From: JAFEBO01 sp044221315
GTDB taxonomy: Bacteria; Planctomycetota; Phycisphaerae; Phycisphaerales; UBA1924
Direction of reading: 5' to 3'
Length of the DNA: 64,000 nt
NCBI GenBank assembly: GCA_044221315.1
Contig: JBGAPK010000023.1
Coordinates: 1 to 64,000, forward strand
Within the stretch, counting starts at the first letter, position 1; each line of letters begins with the position of its first letter. Below the pieces are notes generated by a model. That model ran no database searches. It was not told the DNA's origin and saw only the letters and a program-made list of their open reading frames with translations. A program made the translations under genes and the position numbers. Positions 1 through 9,681 of the stretch are shown one piece after another.

Positions 1-972
1 GTCGAAGCCTCGACGCACCCGGACAAGGCCGTCGCGGCGGCCGACCGCCTCCGCACTCTCGTCCCCGCCTCCGGTCACATGATCCACATGCCCGCGCACA
101 TCGACGTCCGCGTCGGCAAATGGGCCGACGCCGCGGCGCAGAACCGCCAGTCGATCAAGGCCGACACCGCGTATCGCAAGCTTTCCCCCACTCAGGGCAT
201 CTACCGCATCTACATGGCCCACAACGACCACTTCCTTTCCTGGACCTGCATGATGCTCGGACGCAAAGAAGAATCGCTCGCTGCAGCGCGGCACATGATC
301 GACACAATCCCCGCAGACTTCGCAAAGGACGCCGCCCCCTTTGTCGACCCCATGATGCTCGTGGAAATGGAAGCCATGATGCGGTTTGGCCTGTGGGACG
401 ACATCCTCAAAGTCCCCGAGCCCGCCGAGTATCACCCGATCACCCGCGCCTACCGACACTTCGCCCGCGCCTCGGCATTCGCGGCCCAGGGCAAGATCGC
501 CGACGCCGAGCGCGAACAAGCCCTTTTCAAATCTTCCTCGGCGACCGTCCCCAAGGACGCGATGATGGTCCAGAACCCCGCGCACACTGTGCTGGACCTG
601 GCCGCCCGCACTCTCGCGGGCGAGATCGCCTTCCGCAAGGGCGAGATCGACATCGCCGTCTCCGAACTGACCAAGGCCGTCGAGATCGAGGACTCGCTCC
701 GCTACATGGAACCGCCGGATTGGTTCCAGCCCACACGCCACTCGCTCGGCGCCGTGCTCCTTGCTTCAGATCGCAAAGCCGAAGCTGAAAAGGTCTACCG
801 CGCCGACCTCAAACGCTGGCCGGAGAACGGTTGGGCACTCTTCGGACTGTCCGAATGCCTCGACCCCGCAAGCCCGGAAGCAGCAGCCGTGAAGGCGCGG
901 TTCGACAAAGCATGGGCCGGGGCGGACACCAGGATCAAGGCGACGTGCCTGTGCGTGAAGCCGGGCGAATAG
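1..972 (+). CDS. TPR-repeat protein, 5' end outside window
   Basis: The frame is open from base 1, so the start lies upstream and at least 323 residues are visible. The segment GHMIHMPAHIDVRVGKW, followed by Ala-rich helical pairs, is typical of tetratricopeptide proteins whose helices stack into a protein-binding solenoid. Helical repeats continue to about residue 270, and the C-terminal FRKGEIDIAVSELTKAV and WALFGLSECLD stretches read as further TPR units. No catalytic motif is visible. The gene converges on the next one with only 15 bases between stop codons. The TPR assignment is by pattern; the partner and role are unknown. Confidence 0.75.
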   Translation, partial: VEASTHPDKAVAAADRLRTLVPASGHMIHMPAHIDVRVGKWADAAAQNRQSIKADTAYRKLSPTQGIYRIYMAHNDHFLSWTCMMLGRKEESLAAARHMIDTIPADFAKDAAPFVDPMMLVEMEAMMRFGLWDDILKVPEPAEYHPITRAYRHFARASAFAAQGKIADAEREQALFKSSSATVPKDAMMVQNPAHTVLDLAARTLAGEIAFRKGEIDIAVSELTKAVEIEDSLRYMEPPDWFQPTRHSLGAVLLASDRKAEAEKVYRADLKRWPENGWALFGLSECLDPASPEAAAVKARFDKAWAGADTRIKATCLCVKPGE

Positions 973-987
973 CCAACCGGACCGATC

Positions 988-1548
988 TCATCGACGCCGC
1001 TTCGCCGCGACCGCGCCGGCAAGCGCCAGCACGACCGTCGAGCCCGGACTCGGCAGGACATTGACGGCGTAGTTCGCAATTGCGGATTGGGTAGCGCCGT
1101 TGGCGTCGATGTAATTGAGCCTGATGGCCGGCTGCTGTCCATTCGGACCGAGCGGGTTGAAGTTGTAGAGTCCCAGCGGCATCCCGCCGGAGTAACCGAG
1201 GTTGCCCGCATTGATTTGATGGTTGTAGATCGCGCCGGTGTACGTCCCAATTCCGTTCCACGCGAGGAACCCCGCGTCGAACGTCTGACCAGGCCCGTTA
1301 AAGCCGGCCGTAAACGCGGGCTTGAACGGCAGCCACACCGAGGACATCACCGTCGGATTCAAAAACGTCTCGCCGATGCCCACGCTCACCGTGCCCGTGA
1401 TCAGGATCGTGCCGGCGAAGTTTGGCGTGGTATTCGTGACCGGCGTCAGAGAAAAGGTAAAGGCGCGGGCAGGGGCTTCGAGCCCCAGTGTCGCCGCCAC
1501 GGCCAGGAGCGGGACAGATGCAAGACCGATTCCATTCTGGCCCAACAT
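988..1548 (-). CDS. Secreted protein with PEP-CTERM-like tail
   Basis: 186 residues from an ATG at 1548 that has a GGAG ribosome site 9-12 bases upstream; an open extension to 1617 lacks such a site. Residues 1-29 form a signal peptide ending A-R-A. The body is rich in Thr, Asn and Gly, as in beta-rich extracellular proteins. The last 25 residues are LPSPGSTVVLALAGAVAAKRRR-like: a short Pro-containing lead, a hydrophobic stretch and a basic end, the layout of PEP-CTERM sorting tails but with a degenerate PEP motif. Function of the body is not recognised. Confidence 0.75.
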   Translation of the reverse strand: MLGQNGIGLASVPLLAVAATLGLEAPARAFTFSLTPVTNTTPNFAGTILITGTVSVGIGETFLNPTVMSSVWLPFKPAFTAGFNGPGQTFDAGFLAWNGIGTYTGAIYNHQINAGNLGYSGGMPLGLYNFNPLGPNGQQPAIRLNYIDANGATQSAIANYAVNVLPSPGSTVVLALAGAVAAKRRR

Positions 1549-1701
1549 AAGCGTTCTCCGGCGGACGAGTGGCTGCAGTTGAGAGGCTTCGCGTAGGAGT
1601 TGCCGCGAAGCACACATTCCTTGCAGGGAAGAAACGGCGCCCGCAGCAATCTGTCGTAATTCCCCGAAGCCAGCACTCGGAGAGAACCTGCATCCGGCCC
1701 G

Positions 1702-1971
1702 TCAATGCCCCTTCCAATGGCGAGGCACGACCAGGCTTGCAACGAACGCCACGCCGAAAACAAAGACTATCGCATCCGCGGCAAGGCCAGGGACCGAATT
1801 GGGCCGGCGGTAGAACCCCATGGCCGCGAGGCAGGCGCTGAGCGCACCGACGCAGGCCGCAAGCACTTCCGCGTTGGGCGTCAGGATGGCGCTGAAGAAA
1901 AGCGCCAGCAGAAGGCAGCCGATCGCGACCCAGGTGCGTGAAATGCGGGCGTCGGGCTTGAGAGCGGCCAT
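1702..1971 (-). CDS. Small membrane protein, unknown function
   Basis: 89 residues from ATG 1971; a GTG at 2004, directly after the stop of the upstream hydrolase gene, is an alternative start. Hydrophobic segments cover about residues 14-28, 32-45 and 62-80, so two to three membrane spans are likely. It lies immediately downstream of the SGNH hydrolase gene on the same strand (33 bases from its stop) and could be co-transcribed. No family recognised. Confidence 0.5.
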   Translation of the reverse strand: MAALKPDARISRTWVAIGCLLLALFFSAILTPNAEVLAACVGALSACLAAMGFYRRPNSVPGLAADAIVFVFGVAFVASLVVPRHWKGH

Positions 1972-2004
1972 CTCGTGATTCTTGTACGCAACGCCACCCG
2001 ACAC

Positions 2005-2736
2005 TCACTTCTTGACCTTCATCCACGCGTCCAGCACCGGCTGCCGAACGACACTCGTCCAGATCCCATACCCCCTCGCGTTCATGTGCAGCCCGTCCTC
2101 GCGGAAGGTTGTGGGATCCGGCTTTCCCTCGCTAGTCAGCGCGGGCGTCACGATGTCCAGATACGCCGCGCCCGGCGTCTTCTCGCAATACGCCCGCACG
2201 ATCTCATTGGTCTTCCTCATCGCCTCCCAATTCTTCCACCGCTGCAAACTCGGCTTGATCGCGATGTAAAACACCTGCACCTTTGGCCACCCCGCCCGCG
2301 CCCGCCGATCAAACGCAACGAACCCGTCCGCGACTGCCTGCGAATCCGTGTTGTCCATCCCAAGGTCGTTGTCGCCGCAGTAGTACACGATAATGCTCGG
2401 CTTGTACGGCAGCACAATCCGATCAAACACCGCCAGCACGTCCGCCGTCTTCGAACCCCCAAAGCCCCGGTTCAGCACCGGCGCCGGCTTCATGTCTTCC
2501 GTCAGCGTCGTCCACATCCGGATACTCGAACTGCCGATGAACAGCACCTGCCCCGGCGCCGGCGGCGACGCCTTATCCGCTTCCTCAAACGCCCGAATCT
2601 CCGCTTCGTACCACGGCGCCGGCGCGGGCCGCGAAACGATCGGAGCCTTCGTCGCTTCCGCCGGCGGTTCCCGCACCCAGCCGCAGAGTGTGAGGAGCGA
2701 AATCGAAACAAGAGCAATCGGAATGCGGAATCTCAT
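2005..2736 (-). CDS. SGNH/GDSL-type hydrolase, exported
   Basis: 243 residues. The N-terminus is a hydrophobic signal with SISLLTLCG, which could be a lipobox. SGNH blocks are in order: FIGSSSIRMW (Ser nucleophile, block I), NRGFGGS (Gly, block II), YCGDNDLG (Asn, block III) and DGLHMNARGY (Asp and His, block V). This family hydrolyses esters of carbohydrates or lipids; the substrate cannot be read from sequence. An 80-base gap with no visible motif separates it from the divergent FAD gene. Confident for the fold, open for the substrate. Confidence 0.85.
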   Translation of the reverse strand: MRFRIPIALVSISLLTLCGWVREPPAEATKAPIVSRPAPAPWYEAEIRAFEEADKASPPAPGQVLFIGSSSIRMWTTLTEDMKPAPVLNRGFGGSKTADVLAVFDRIVLPYKPSIIVYYCGDNDLGMDNTDSQAVADGFVAFDRRARAGWPKVQVFYIAIKPSLQRWKNWEAMRKTNEIVRAYCEKTPGAAYLDIVTPALTSEGKPDPTTFREDGLHMNARGYGIWTSVVRQPVLDAWMKVKK

Positions 2737-2835
2737 CTCTCCAGCATACCGCCGCCGTCACCGCGCGCAGTTGGTCGCCCCGATTGCGCCGCACTCCAAT
2801 TTGTCTCTTGCAACCGCGGACGCTATAAGCAATGG

Positions 2836-4455
2836 ATGCTCCGCCTGACCGGCATCCAACTTCCCCTGAACCACGGCCCCGAAGCCATCGCGCGGGCCGC
2901 GGCCGCCCGCCTTCGCATCTCTCCCGGCGAACTGATTTCCTGCACGGTCTTCCGCCGCGCCCACGATGCCCGCAAGAACAACGCCATCATGCTCATCTAC
3001 TCCCTCGACGTCGAGGTGAAAGACGAAACCGGCGTCCTCAATCGCTTCGCGAAAGATGTCCACGTCAGGCCCACACCGGATATCCAGTACCGCTTCCTCG
3101 CGAAGGCCCCCGCAAGTATCCCGACGCGACCGCTTGTCATCGGCTCCGGCCCCTGCGGCCTGTTCGCCGCACTTCTCCTGGCCCAGATGGGCTTCAAACC
3201 CATCATCCTCGAGCGCGGCAAAGTCGTCCGCGAACGCACCAAAGACACCTGGGCCCTCTGGCGCAATTCGGTTCTCAACACCGAATCCAACGTCCAATTC
3301 GGCGAGGGCGGCGCCGGGACATTTTCCGATGGCAAGCTCTACAGCCAGATCAAGGACCCACGCCACCTCGGCCGCAAGGTCCTCACCGAATTCGTGAAAG
3401 CCGGCGCACCCCCGGAAATCCTGACCGAAGCACACCCCCACATCGGCACCTTCCGCCTCGTGAAAATGGTCGAGAGCATGCGTGCCACCATCGAGTCGCT
3501 CGGAGGCGAGTACCGCTTCGAATCGCGCGTCACCGACCTCGACATCGAAACCCGCGCCGACGGCACACGCCAACTCCGAGGCGTCGTCCTCGCCGGCGGC
3601 GAGCGCCTCGCGTCCGACCACGTCGTCCTCGCTATCGGCCACAGCTCCCGCGACACCTTCCAGATGCTCCACGACCGGGGCGTCTACATCGAACCCAAGC
3701 CCTTCTCCATCGGCTTTCGCATCGAGCACCCCCAATCGCTCATCGATGTCGCCCGCTTCGGCAGGAACGCCGGCAACCCCATCCTCGGCGCCGCGGACTA
3801 CAAGCTTGTTCATCACGCCAAGAACGGCCGCGATGTCTACAGCTTCTGCATGTGCCCCGGCGGCACCGTCGTCGCCGCCACCTCCGAAGAAGGCCGCGTC
3901 GTCACCAACGGCATGAGTCAGTACTCCCGCTCCGAGCGCAACGCCAACGCCGGCATCGTCGTCGGCATCACGCCCGAAAAGGACTATCCCGACGGCCCCC
4001 TCGCCGGAATCGCCTTTCAGCGCAAATGGGAATCAGCCGCTTTCATCGCCGGAGGCGGCACCTACGCCGCGCCCGCGCAGCGTGTGGGAGATTTTCTCGC
4101 GAAGCGTCCGAGCACATCACTCGGCAGTGTCATTCCCTCTTACACGCCGGGCGTGCTCCCGACGGATCTCAGCCCCTGCCTTCCGAACTACGCCATCGTC
4201 GCCATCCGCGAAGCACTCGCCAAGTTCGGACACCAGATCCGCGGCTTCGACATGGACGATGCCGTCCTCACCGGCGTCGAGACCCGCACCTCATCACCCA
4301 TCCGCATCAAGCGTGACGAAACCTTCCAGAGCCTCAACACCAGGGGCCTCTTTCCCGCTGGCGAAGGCGCGGGCTACGCGGGCGGCATTCTTTCCGCCGG
4401 CGTTGACGGAATAAAGGTCGCGGAAGCCGTTGCGCAGAGCATGCTCTCCAAGTAG
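2836..4455 (+). CDS. FAD-dependent oxidoreductase (COG2509 type)
   Basis: 539 residues from ATG 2836. The frame stays open for 860 bases upstream, but that stretch lies antisense to the SGNH gene and is Arg/Pro nonsense. Residues 1-95 form an RNA-binding-like lead domain typical of this family. A Rossmann dinucleotide site follows at about 96-125 (VIGSGPCGLFAALLLAQMG, then an acidic end at ILERG). FGEGGAGTFSDGKLY and the C-terminal GEGAGYAGGI block are the usual FAD contacts. Family members are about 530 residues, so it is full length. The physiological substrate is not established for the family. Confidence 0.88.
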   Translation: MLRLTGIQLPLNHGPEAIARAAAARLRISPGELISCTVFRRAHDARKNNAIMLIYSLDVEVKDETGVLNRFAKDVHVRPTPDIQYRFLAKAPASIPTRPLVIGSGPCGLFAALLLAQMGFKPIILERGKVVRERTKDTWALWRNSVLNTESNVQFGEGGAGTFSDGKLYSQIKDPRHLGRKVLTEFVKAGAPPEILTEAHPHIGTFRLVKMVESMRATIESLGGEYRFESRVTDLDIETRADGTRQLRGVVLAGGERLASDHVVLAIGHSSRDTFQMLHDRGVYIEPKPFSIGFRIEHPQSLIDVARFGRNAGNPILGAADYKLVHHAKNGRDVYSFCMCPGGTVVAATSEEGRVVTNGMSQYSRSERNANAGIVVGITPEKDYPDGPLAGIAFQRKWESAAFIAGGGTYAAPAQRVGDFLAKRPSTSLGSVIPSYTPGVLPTDLSPCLPNYAIVAIREALAKFGHQIRGFDMDDAVLTGVETRTSSPIRIKRDETFQSLNTRGLFPAGEGAGYAGGILSAGVDGIKVAEAVAQSMLSK

Positions 4456-4558
4456 CCCCAGAATGCGCCCCATAGGCCGGGCAGCCGTGTCGGCGCCAGA
4501 GCCCATCCATCCGCGTGCTCTTCAAATGAGACCGTACCGAACGTTACACTGTTGGCTC

Positions 4559-7348
4559 ATGAATTCCGCGTCCATCGGTCCCTATCAAGTCCAGCGAGAA
4601 CTCGGCCGCGGCGGCATGGGCGAGGTCTACCTCGCCCTGGACACCCGCCTCGACCGCGCCGTTGCCATCAAGGCTCTACCCGCTCACCTGGCTCTGGACC
4701 CCGATCGCCTCTCCCGCTTCCAGCGGGAAGCGAAAGTCCTGGCCTCGCTCAATCACCCCAACATCGGAGCGATCTACGGACTCGAAGAGGCCGAAGGGCG
4801 CCAATACCTGATCCTCGAGTTCATCGAGGGCGAAACACTCGCCGCCCGGCTGGTGAGCGGTGCAATCCCGGTCGAGGAAGCTCTTTCCATCGCGAAGCAG
4901 ATTGCCGAGGCTCTGGAAGTTGCGCACGAGAAGGGGATCATCCATCGGGACCTCAAGCCCGGAAATGTGATGGTCACGACCGACGGTGTCGTGAAAGTCC
5001 TGGACTTTGGGCTGGCACGCACGGAGGAAGGTCCGGTTTCCTCCACGACGGCGCCGGTCGCGCCGGATTCACCAACAGTCGCAACCCCGGCGCGCGGACA
5101 TCCGCCGCATTCCCCCACAATCCCCGGCGCGATCCTGGGAACCGCCGGGTACATGTCCCCCGAGCAAGCCCGCGGCAAACCCGTCGATAAGCGATCCGAC
5201 AATTTCTCCTTCGGCTGCGTGCTCTACGAAATGCTCGCCGGGGTCGGCCCCTTCCCCGGCGAAAGCGTCACCGATTCTCTCGGCGCGATCCTCCATCGCG
5301 AGCCCGACTGGGCGCTCATTCCCCCGAAAACTCCGGCACGGATCCGCGATTTGCTCCGGAGGTGCCTGGCGAAGGACCGCAGGAATCGCCAGCATGACAT
5401 CGGAGACGCCCGCCTCGAACTCGAACGCACGCTGGCCGGGAACGATTGGACGGAGGCCCCCGCGGCTTCAAACGCGCGAAGATGGGCCGTTCCCGCCGGA
5501 ATCGCGTGCGCGGCCGCATTGCTCGCGGCCGGATGGGGGTTCGCCCGATTGCTCGCTCGGCCCGCGCTCGTTACGCCGGCGCAGACGTTCTTCGTTTCCA
5601 CGACGGTCCCCGACAAGCCGCCGTTTAGCGGTCTGATGGGAATCTCCCCGGATTCGAAGTTTCTGGTGTACGCGGCGTCGCCGGAACTCCCCCCGGACAG
5701 CGCCAAGCCAGAAGGTCTGCTGATGGTGAGACGGCTTGACCGCGATGAGACCACAGTGATCGAAGGATCCGAAGGCGCCCGGGAAGCCGCGCTGTCGCCC
5801 GACGGTCGCTGGATCGCGTTTTTCTGCGCCAAGGATCGCGCCGGCGGCAAGTTCAGTCTGAAGAGGGTCGCCATCGAGAACGGGCGGCCGTCGGGCAAGC
5901 CGGACACCGTCTGCGAACTCTCGCAGAGCAGTCCGCCCTTCCTTTGCTGGGCGTCGGACCGGGAGATCGTGTTCTCATCGCCGTGGGAACCCACGATCTA
6001 CGCGGTCTCCGCGTCTGGAGGCGAGCCGCGGGTGGTGCTCCGCGAGGATCTTCCCAAGGGAATCGAGAGCTGGCAGTTCTTTCGACCGTTGGTCGCGGGT
6101 CGGTCCATTCTGGCGACCCGTTGGTCCTTTGTGGGACAGAAAATCAAGGTCAGTACCGAAGCGATCGAACTCGCCTCGGGAAAGCGGACTGTGGTGCTTC
6201 CCGACGCCGGTGGGGCACAGTACGTGCCGGATGAGAATGGCGGATATCTGATCGGGATGAGGAGCACCTTGAACAGCCTTATCGCGATCCGGTTTGATCT
6301 CGGCGGGCTGCACACCGTCGGGGAACCCATGACGGTGTGGAGCGGCAGTCCGATCAACGCGTTCGGCGTGGCGCCGAGCGGCACGCTCGCGATTGCGACG
6401 CGATCGCTCGACGTCTCGGATCGGCGATTGGCGTGGATCGACGAGAAGGGCAAGCCCCAGCCCATCCCAGGTATATCCAGGGCGTTTTCGCAAATCACCG
6501 TCTCCCCCGACGGCGGGCGCGTGCTGGTGCAGTTGGAAGACCCGGGCACGGCAGAACTGAACTCCGACCTGTGGGTGCAGGATCTGGCACGACGGACATT
6601 CACACGCATCCCGGTCCAGGGCGCGCTGATCAACGTCATCTGGAGCAACGACGGGCAGCGGATTGCCTACGGCCTGGCCCGCGACAGCGCGTTCTCGATC
6701 TGGGAACGCCGGAGCGATGGCTCGGGGGAACCGGTTCAGCTCGTCTCCGGCTCGGATAGCCGGACGTTTCTGGCCCCGAGCGTTTGGTCGCCCGACGGCA
6801 AAATATTGTCACTTGTCCAGGTTGATATGTCCACGGGCAATGCCGACGCTTACCTGCTCGAGCAAGATGCCGGGTCCAAGCAGTGGGCCGCGAAGCCTTA
6901 CCTGAAGTCCCCGACCAACGAAGATCTCGGCAGGTTCTCGCCGGACGGCAAATGGGCCCTGGTAACGTTATCCCAGTCCGGACGCGACGAGCTGTACGTC
7001 CAGCGATTCACCGGCGAAGGCGACGCGGACGCGAAGGCGGGGCGCGTGCAGGTCTCCACCGGCGGCGGAACCTCGGCCTGGTGGAGCCCCGACGGCAAGG
7101 AGATCCGGTACCTCGACGCGGACAGCCAGGTCATGAGCGTGCTGGTGAGGACCGATCCGGCGTTTTCGGCGGCGGAACCCAAGGTCCTCTACAGCATCAA
7201 GGACCTGAAGACCAGAGGGAGTACTTTCGCGCCCGACGGCCGCCTGATGGTCGTGCTTCAGGGAGAGAGCGAACGAACCACCAAGTCGGTCGGCCTCGTC
7301 GTCAACTTCCTCGACGAACTCCGGGCGAAGATGGCGACGGCGAAGTAG
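4559..7348 (+). CDS. Ser/Thr protein kinase with PD40/TolB-like propeller
   Basis: 929 residues from ATG 4559, chosen because the kinase fold starts at once (IGPYQVQRELGRGGMGEVY). The kinase domain covers about 5-270: Gly loop, VAIK lysine, HRDLKPGN catalytic loop, DFG, and MSPEQA activation-segment end. A transmembrane helix follows at about 303-325. The remaining 600 residues are repeats with SPDGRW, SPDGGR, APDGRL and WSPDGK signatures, the hallmark of a WD40-like (PD40) beta-propeller outside the membrane. This is a Pkn2-type receptor kinase layout, common in planctomycetes. The ligand sensed is unknown. It ends at a convergent gap holding an interspersed repeat. Confidence 0.92.
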   Translation: MNSASIGPYQVQRELGRGGMGEVYLALDTRLDRAVAIKALPAHLALDPDRLSRFQREAKVLASLNHPNIGAIYGLEEAEGRQYLILEFIEGETLAARLVSGAIPVEEALSIAKQIAEALEVAHEKGIIHRDLKPGNVMVTTDGVVKVLDFGLARTEEGPVSSTTAPVAPDSPTVATPARGHPPHSPTIPGAILGTAGYMSPEQARGKPVDKRSDNFSFGCVLYEMLAGVGPFPGESVTDSLGAILHREPDWALIPPKTPARIRDLLRRCLAKDRRNRQHDIGDARLELERTLAGNDWTEAPAASNARRWAVPAGIACAAALLAAGWGFARLLARPALVTPAQTFFVSTTVPDKPPFSGLMGISPDSKFLVYAASPELPPDSAKPEGLLMVRRLDRDETTVIEGSEGAREAALSPDGRWIAFFCAKDRAGGKFSLKRVAIENGRPSGKPDTVCELSQSSPPFLCWASDREIVFSSPWEPTIYAVSASGGEPRVVLREDLPKGIESWQFFRPLVAGRSILATRWSFVGQKIKVSTEAIELASGKRTVVLPDAGGAQYVPDENGGYLIGMRSTLNSLIAIRFDLGGLHTVGEPMTVWSGSPINAFGVAPSGTLAIATRSLDVSDRRLAWIDEKGKPQPIPGISRAFSQITVSPDGGRVLVQLEDPGTAELNSDLWVQDLARRTFTRIPVQGALINVIWSNDGQRIAYGLARDSAFSIWERRSDGSGEPVQLVSGSDSRTFLAPSVWSPDGKILSLVQVDMSTGNADAYLLEQDAGSKQWAAKPYLKSPTNEDLGRFSPDGKWALVTLSQSGRDELYVQRFTGEGDADAKAGRVQVSTGGGTSAWWSPDGKEIRYLDADSQVMSVLVRTDPAFSAAEPKVLYSIKDLKTRGSTFAPDGRLMVVLQGESERTTKSVGLVVNFLDELRAKMATAK

Positions 7349-7435
7349 CCCGTCCGCGGCGCGAAGTTCACGGGCATTCGCAGTGCTAAGGTCACGTTCG
7401 GAATCACTCTTGCCGATTCCGTTTACATTTTGCGT

Positions 7436-7527
7436 GCCTTGGCATTTGTCCTCCCCCTTTCCCAAAGGGGGAGGTGGCATCGCGCAGGCTTTGCGGAGCG
7501 ATGACGGAGGGAGTTTCGGAAGTCTTT
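7436..7527. repeat. Interspersed repeat family A, copy 1
   Basis: About 92 bases nearly identical to 8930-9022. It contains the dyad CCCCCTTTCCCAAAGGGGG at 7453-7471, then a conserved tail with GCGCAGGCTTTGCGGAGCG and GATGACGGAGGG. It occupies the convergent gap between the kinase and the SRPBCC gene and could act as a bidirectional terminator. No transposase is nearby. The 227-base gap holds nothing else recognised. Confidence 0.8.
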
Positions 7528-7575
7528 GCGGCACAGTCGCGGCCATGATCGCGTGAGTCTTACGTGGAATCCGTA

Positions 7576-8037
7576 TCAGGCGCCATCCGGAGTCTCAGGC
7601 TCGACGAGATTCGCAAGCTGCCTCAGCGATTCCTGCCAGCCGAGATAGCACATCTCCGGCGGGATGACGGCGGGGACGCCCTCCTGGACAATTTCGAGAT
7701 CTGTACCGCAGAGCACTTTTCGCAGCGTGATCGTGACACGCATCTCGCCCGCAAGATTGGGATCGTCGAACTTGTCCGTGTAGCGGATCCTCTCGTGTGG
7801 CGTGAGCTCGGTATACGTCCCGCCGAAGGAGTGGGCTTTGCCGGTTCCGAAGTTCGTGAACGACATGCGGTATCCCCCGCCGACGCGAGGGTCTGATTCG
7901 TGGATAGTCGCGGTAAATCCGTACGGCGCGATCCACTTCACCATCGCCGCCGGTTCGAGAAACGCACGGTACACGCGTTCGGCCGGGGCGCGAAGGACGC
8001 GGTGGAGACGAATGGTGTTGGTGGCTTTGGTCATCAA
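7576..8037 (-). CDS. SRPBCC-fold protein, AHSA1/polyketide-cyclase type
   Basis: 153 residues starting MMTKATNTIRLHRVL. The opening RVLRAPAERVYRAFLEP, then WIAPYGF and GGGYRMSF, and the long C-terminal helix LGWQESLRQLANLVEP are typical of the activator-of-Hsp90-homologue-1-like branch of the START superfamily. Such proteins form a hydrophobic ligand cavity, and small bacterial members rarely have known ligands. It is a single-gene unit between repeats and the methyltransferase gene. Confidence 0.82.
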   Translation of the reverse strand: MMTKATNTIRLHRVLRAPAERVYRAFLEPAAMVKWIAPYGFTATIHESDPRVGGGYRMSFTNFGTGKAHSFGGTYTELTPHERIRYTDKFDDPNLAGEMRVTITLRKVLCGTDLEIVQEGVPAVIPPEMCYLGWQESLRQLANLVEPETPDGA

Positions 8038-8143
8038 CGAAGCTCCTGAATCCCGAACACGTCAGCAAACCGCGGGGCAAATCAAAGTTTCAGGTCACAT
8101 AGAAAGCCCATGGCCTCCATGGCCGCGGGCCATCGGAGCAAAG

Positions 8144-8896
8144 TTACGATCGTGCGATCTCGCAGGTCACGATGCGATAGCCAACGTCCAGCGCATCCAA
8201 AGAAAGAAGAGGCCGATTGCGCTCGGCCCAGCGCCCGCTCGCAAGATCCGCGCGAAGCTTGGCCACCCCCGGCTCCGCATCAATCCGCGAAAAACTTGAC
8301 ATCGACCTTCGCCGATCGGCCTCCAGGTACAGTTCCGGCCGGCGCCAATACGCCGCGAGCATGCCGTCGATGCAATCGTGCGGAATGGCAAAGGGCGTCA
8401 TTCGCACCGGGCCGATGGCCCGTTCCAGCATCGCGGTCAGTGCGGGTGCGGTCGGGAAAATCGTGCGGTCGTGAGCGAGGATCTCGGGGAAGTAGTCTTC
8501 CGTAAGCCAGAACGGAGCGGCATCGGGAACCCAGGTCAGCAGTACGGCCCGCTTGCGCGCAACGCGGGCCATTTCCTTGAACCCGCGCTCAAGGTCCGGC
8601 CAGTGATGAGCACTCAAGATCGCCATCGCCGCGTCGGCCGACGCGGTTTCAACCGGAATCGCTTCCGCCGATCCCTGAAGGCACGGCGCAGCACCTTTCG
8701 GGCGCTGACGAATCATGACCCCGGATGGTTCAACCGCGACCACGGTCCGGTTGTGCGGTTCGTACGACCCCGACCCGGCGCCGACATTGACAACGCTCGC
8801 GGCATCCCCGAGCGCAGCGTCGATCGCCGCGGCGATCCGCGGATCCGGCTGGCGGAACGATGCATACGTGCCGCCGATGGTGTCGTAAAGAGCCAT
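8144..8896 (-). CDS. Class I SAM-dependent methyltransferase
   Basis: 250 residues from ATG 8896 (an upstream ATG at 8935 would add 13 residues that overlap a repeat). Motif I is VVNVGAGSGSYE, the acidic motif II is VVAVEPSG, and motif IV is DAAMAILSAHHWPD, matching the Methyltransf_11/UbiE-like fold. The C-terminal half (WYLTEDYFPEI-like and HDCIDGM...YWRRPELYLE) probably forms the substrate cap. The substrate is unknown. A copy of repeat family A lies just upstream. Confidence 0.83.
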   Translation of the reverse strand: MALYDTIGGTYASFRQPDPRIAAAIDAALGDAASVVNVGAGSGSYEPHNRTVVAVEPSGVMIRQRPKGAAPCLQGSAEAIPVETASADAAMAILSAHHWPDLERGFKEMARVARKRAVLLTWVPDAAPFWLTEDYFPEILAHDRTIFPTAPALTAMLERAIGPVRMTPFAIPHDCIDGMLAAYWRRPELYLEADRRRSMSSFSRIDAEPGVAKLRADLASGRWAERNRPLLSLDALDVGYRIVTCEIARS

Positions 8897-8929
8897 GCGG
8901 GATGATACGGATTTCACTTCATGTTCTCG

Positions 8930-9022
8930 TGCCATTGCAATTGTCCTGCCCCTTTGCCAAAGGGGGAGGTGTCATCGCGCAGGCTTTGCGGAGCGATGAC
9001 GGAGGGGGTTTCGAATGTCTTT
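8930..9022. repeat. Interspersed repeat family A, copy 2
   Basis: Second copy of the element at 7436-7527, in the same orientation, with dyad CCCCTTTGCCAAAGGGG at 8950-8966 and the same GCGCAGGCTTTGCGGAGCGATGACGG-type tail (key block at 8978-9003). It sits between the VOC gene and the methyltransferase gene, both leftward, so here it is in a tandem rather than convergent gap. Confidence 0.8.
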
Positions 9023-9115
9023 TCGCTCCGATCTCGGTCAAGGTCGCGCAATTCTCAAATGGATTTCGTTTGATTCCTTCTTTGATATGCACGGACAAAT
9101 ACGGCCCAACGCAAT

Positions 9116-9598
9116 TCACTCAGCCACGGCCCGCCTGATCTGTTCCCCGTCGATTTTGACCATCGTCATCATCGCCCGCATCGCCTTCGCAGCCTTCACC
9201 GGGTCCGGGTCCGTGACCAACTCCATCAGAATCTTGGGCTGAATCTGCCACGAGACGCCGAAGTGGTCGGTCAGCCACCCGCACGCGACCGGCTTGCCCC
9301 CCGCTTTCACGAACTTGTCCCAGTACTCATCCGACTGCTGCTGCGTGTCGCTGAGCGCGGCGATGGAGAAGCCCTCGGTAAACGTGAACTGCGGCCCACC
9401 GTTGAGGGCGATGAACAAGCGCCCGTCCAGCGTGAACTCGACGGTCATCACACCGCCCGCCTTGACGTGGGACTTGGGTCCCAGATCCGGGTAGTGCGTG
9501 ACACGCGTGATCTTCGAATTCGGAAAGACCGACGCGTAGAAACGAGCGGCCTCCTCAGCCTGGTTGTTAAACGTCAGGAATGTGATGATTTTGGGCAT
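9116..9598 (-). CDS. VOC-superfamily protein, PhnB/3-demethylubiquinone-9-like
   Basis: 160 residues from ATG 9598; the open extension to 9745 is Arg/Gly-rich and overlaps the divergent gene's promoter. Start MPKIITFLTFNNQAEEAARFY, then VFPNSKIT, FTLDGRLFIALNGGP and CGWLTDHFGVSWQIQP match the PhnB-like branch of the vicinal oxygen chelate fold (beta-alpha-beta-beta-beta modules). Members lack a firmly known reaction. It is divergent from a membrane-protein gene at 9682. Confidence 0.87.
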   Translation of the reverse strand: MPKIITFLTFNNQAEEAARFYASVFPNSKITRVTHYPDLGPKSHVKAGGVMTVEFTLDGRLFIALNGGPQFTFTEGFSIAALSDTQQQSDEYWDKFVKAGGKPVACGWLTDHFGVSWQIQPKILMELVTDPDPVKAAKAMRAMMTMVKIDGEQIRRAVAE

Positions 9599-9681
9599 GG
9601 GAGAATCGTACCTGCACCTACGTAAGCGTGTGGCACCACCCGCCTCCGCCTCTCCTCTTGTACACTGCGCACCATCACAAT

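Noticed and set aside
1975..2835. Long N-terminal extension of the FAD protein
   Set aside because: The extra 287 residues are Arg/Pro/His-rich, lie antisense to a convincing SGNH hydrolase and show no domain.
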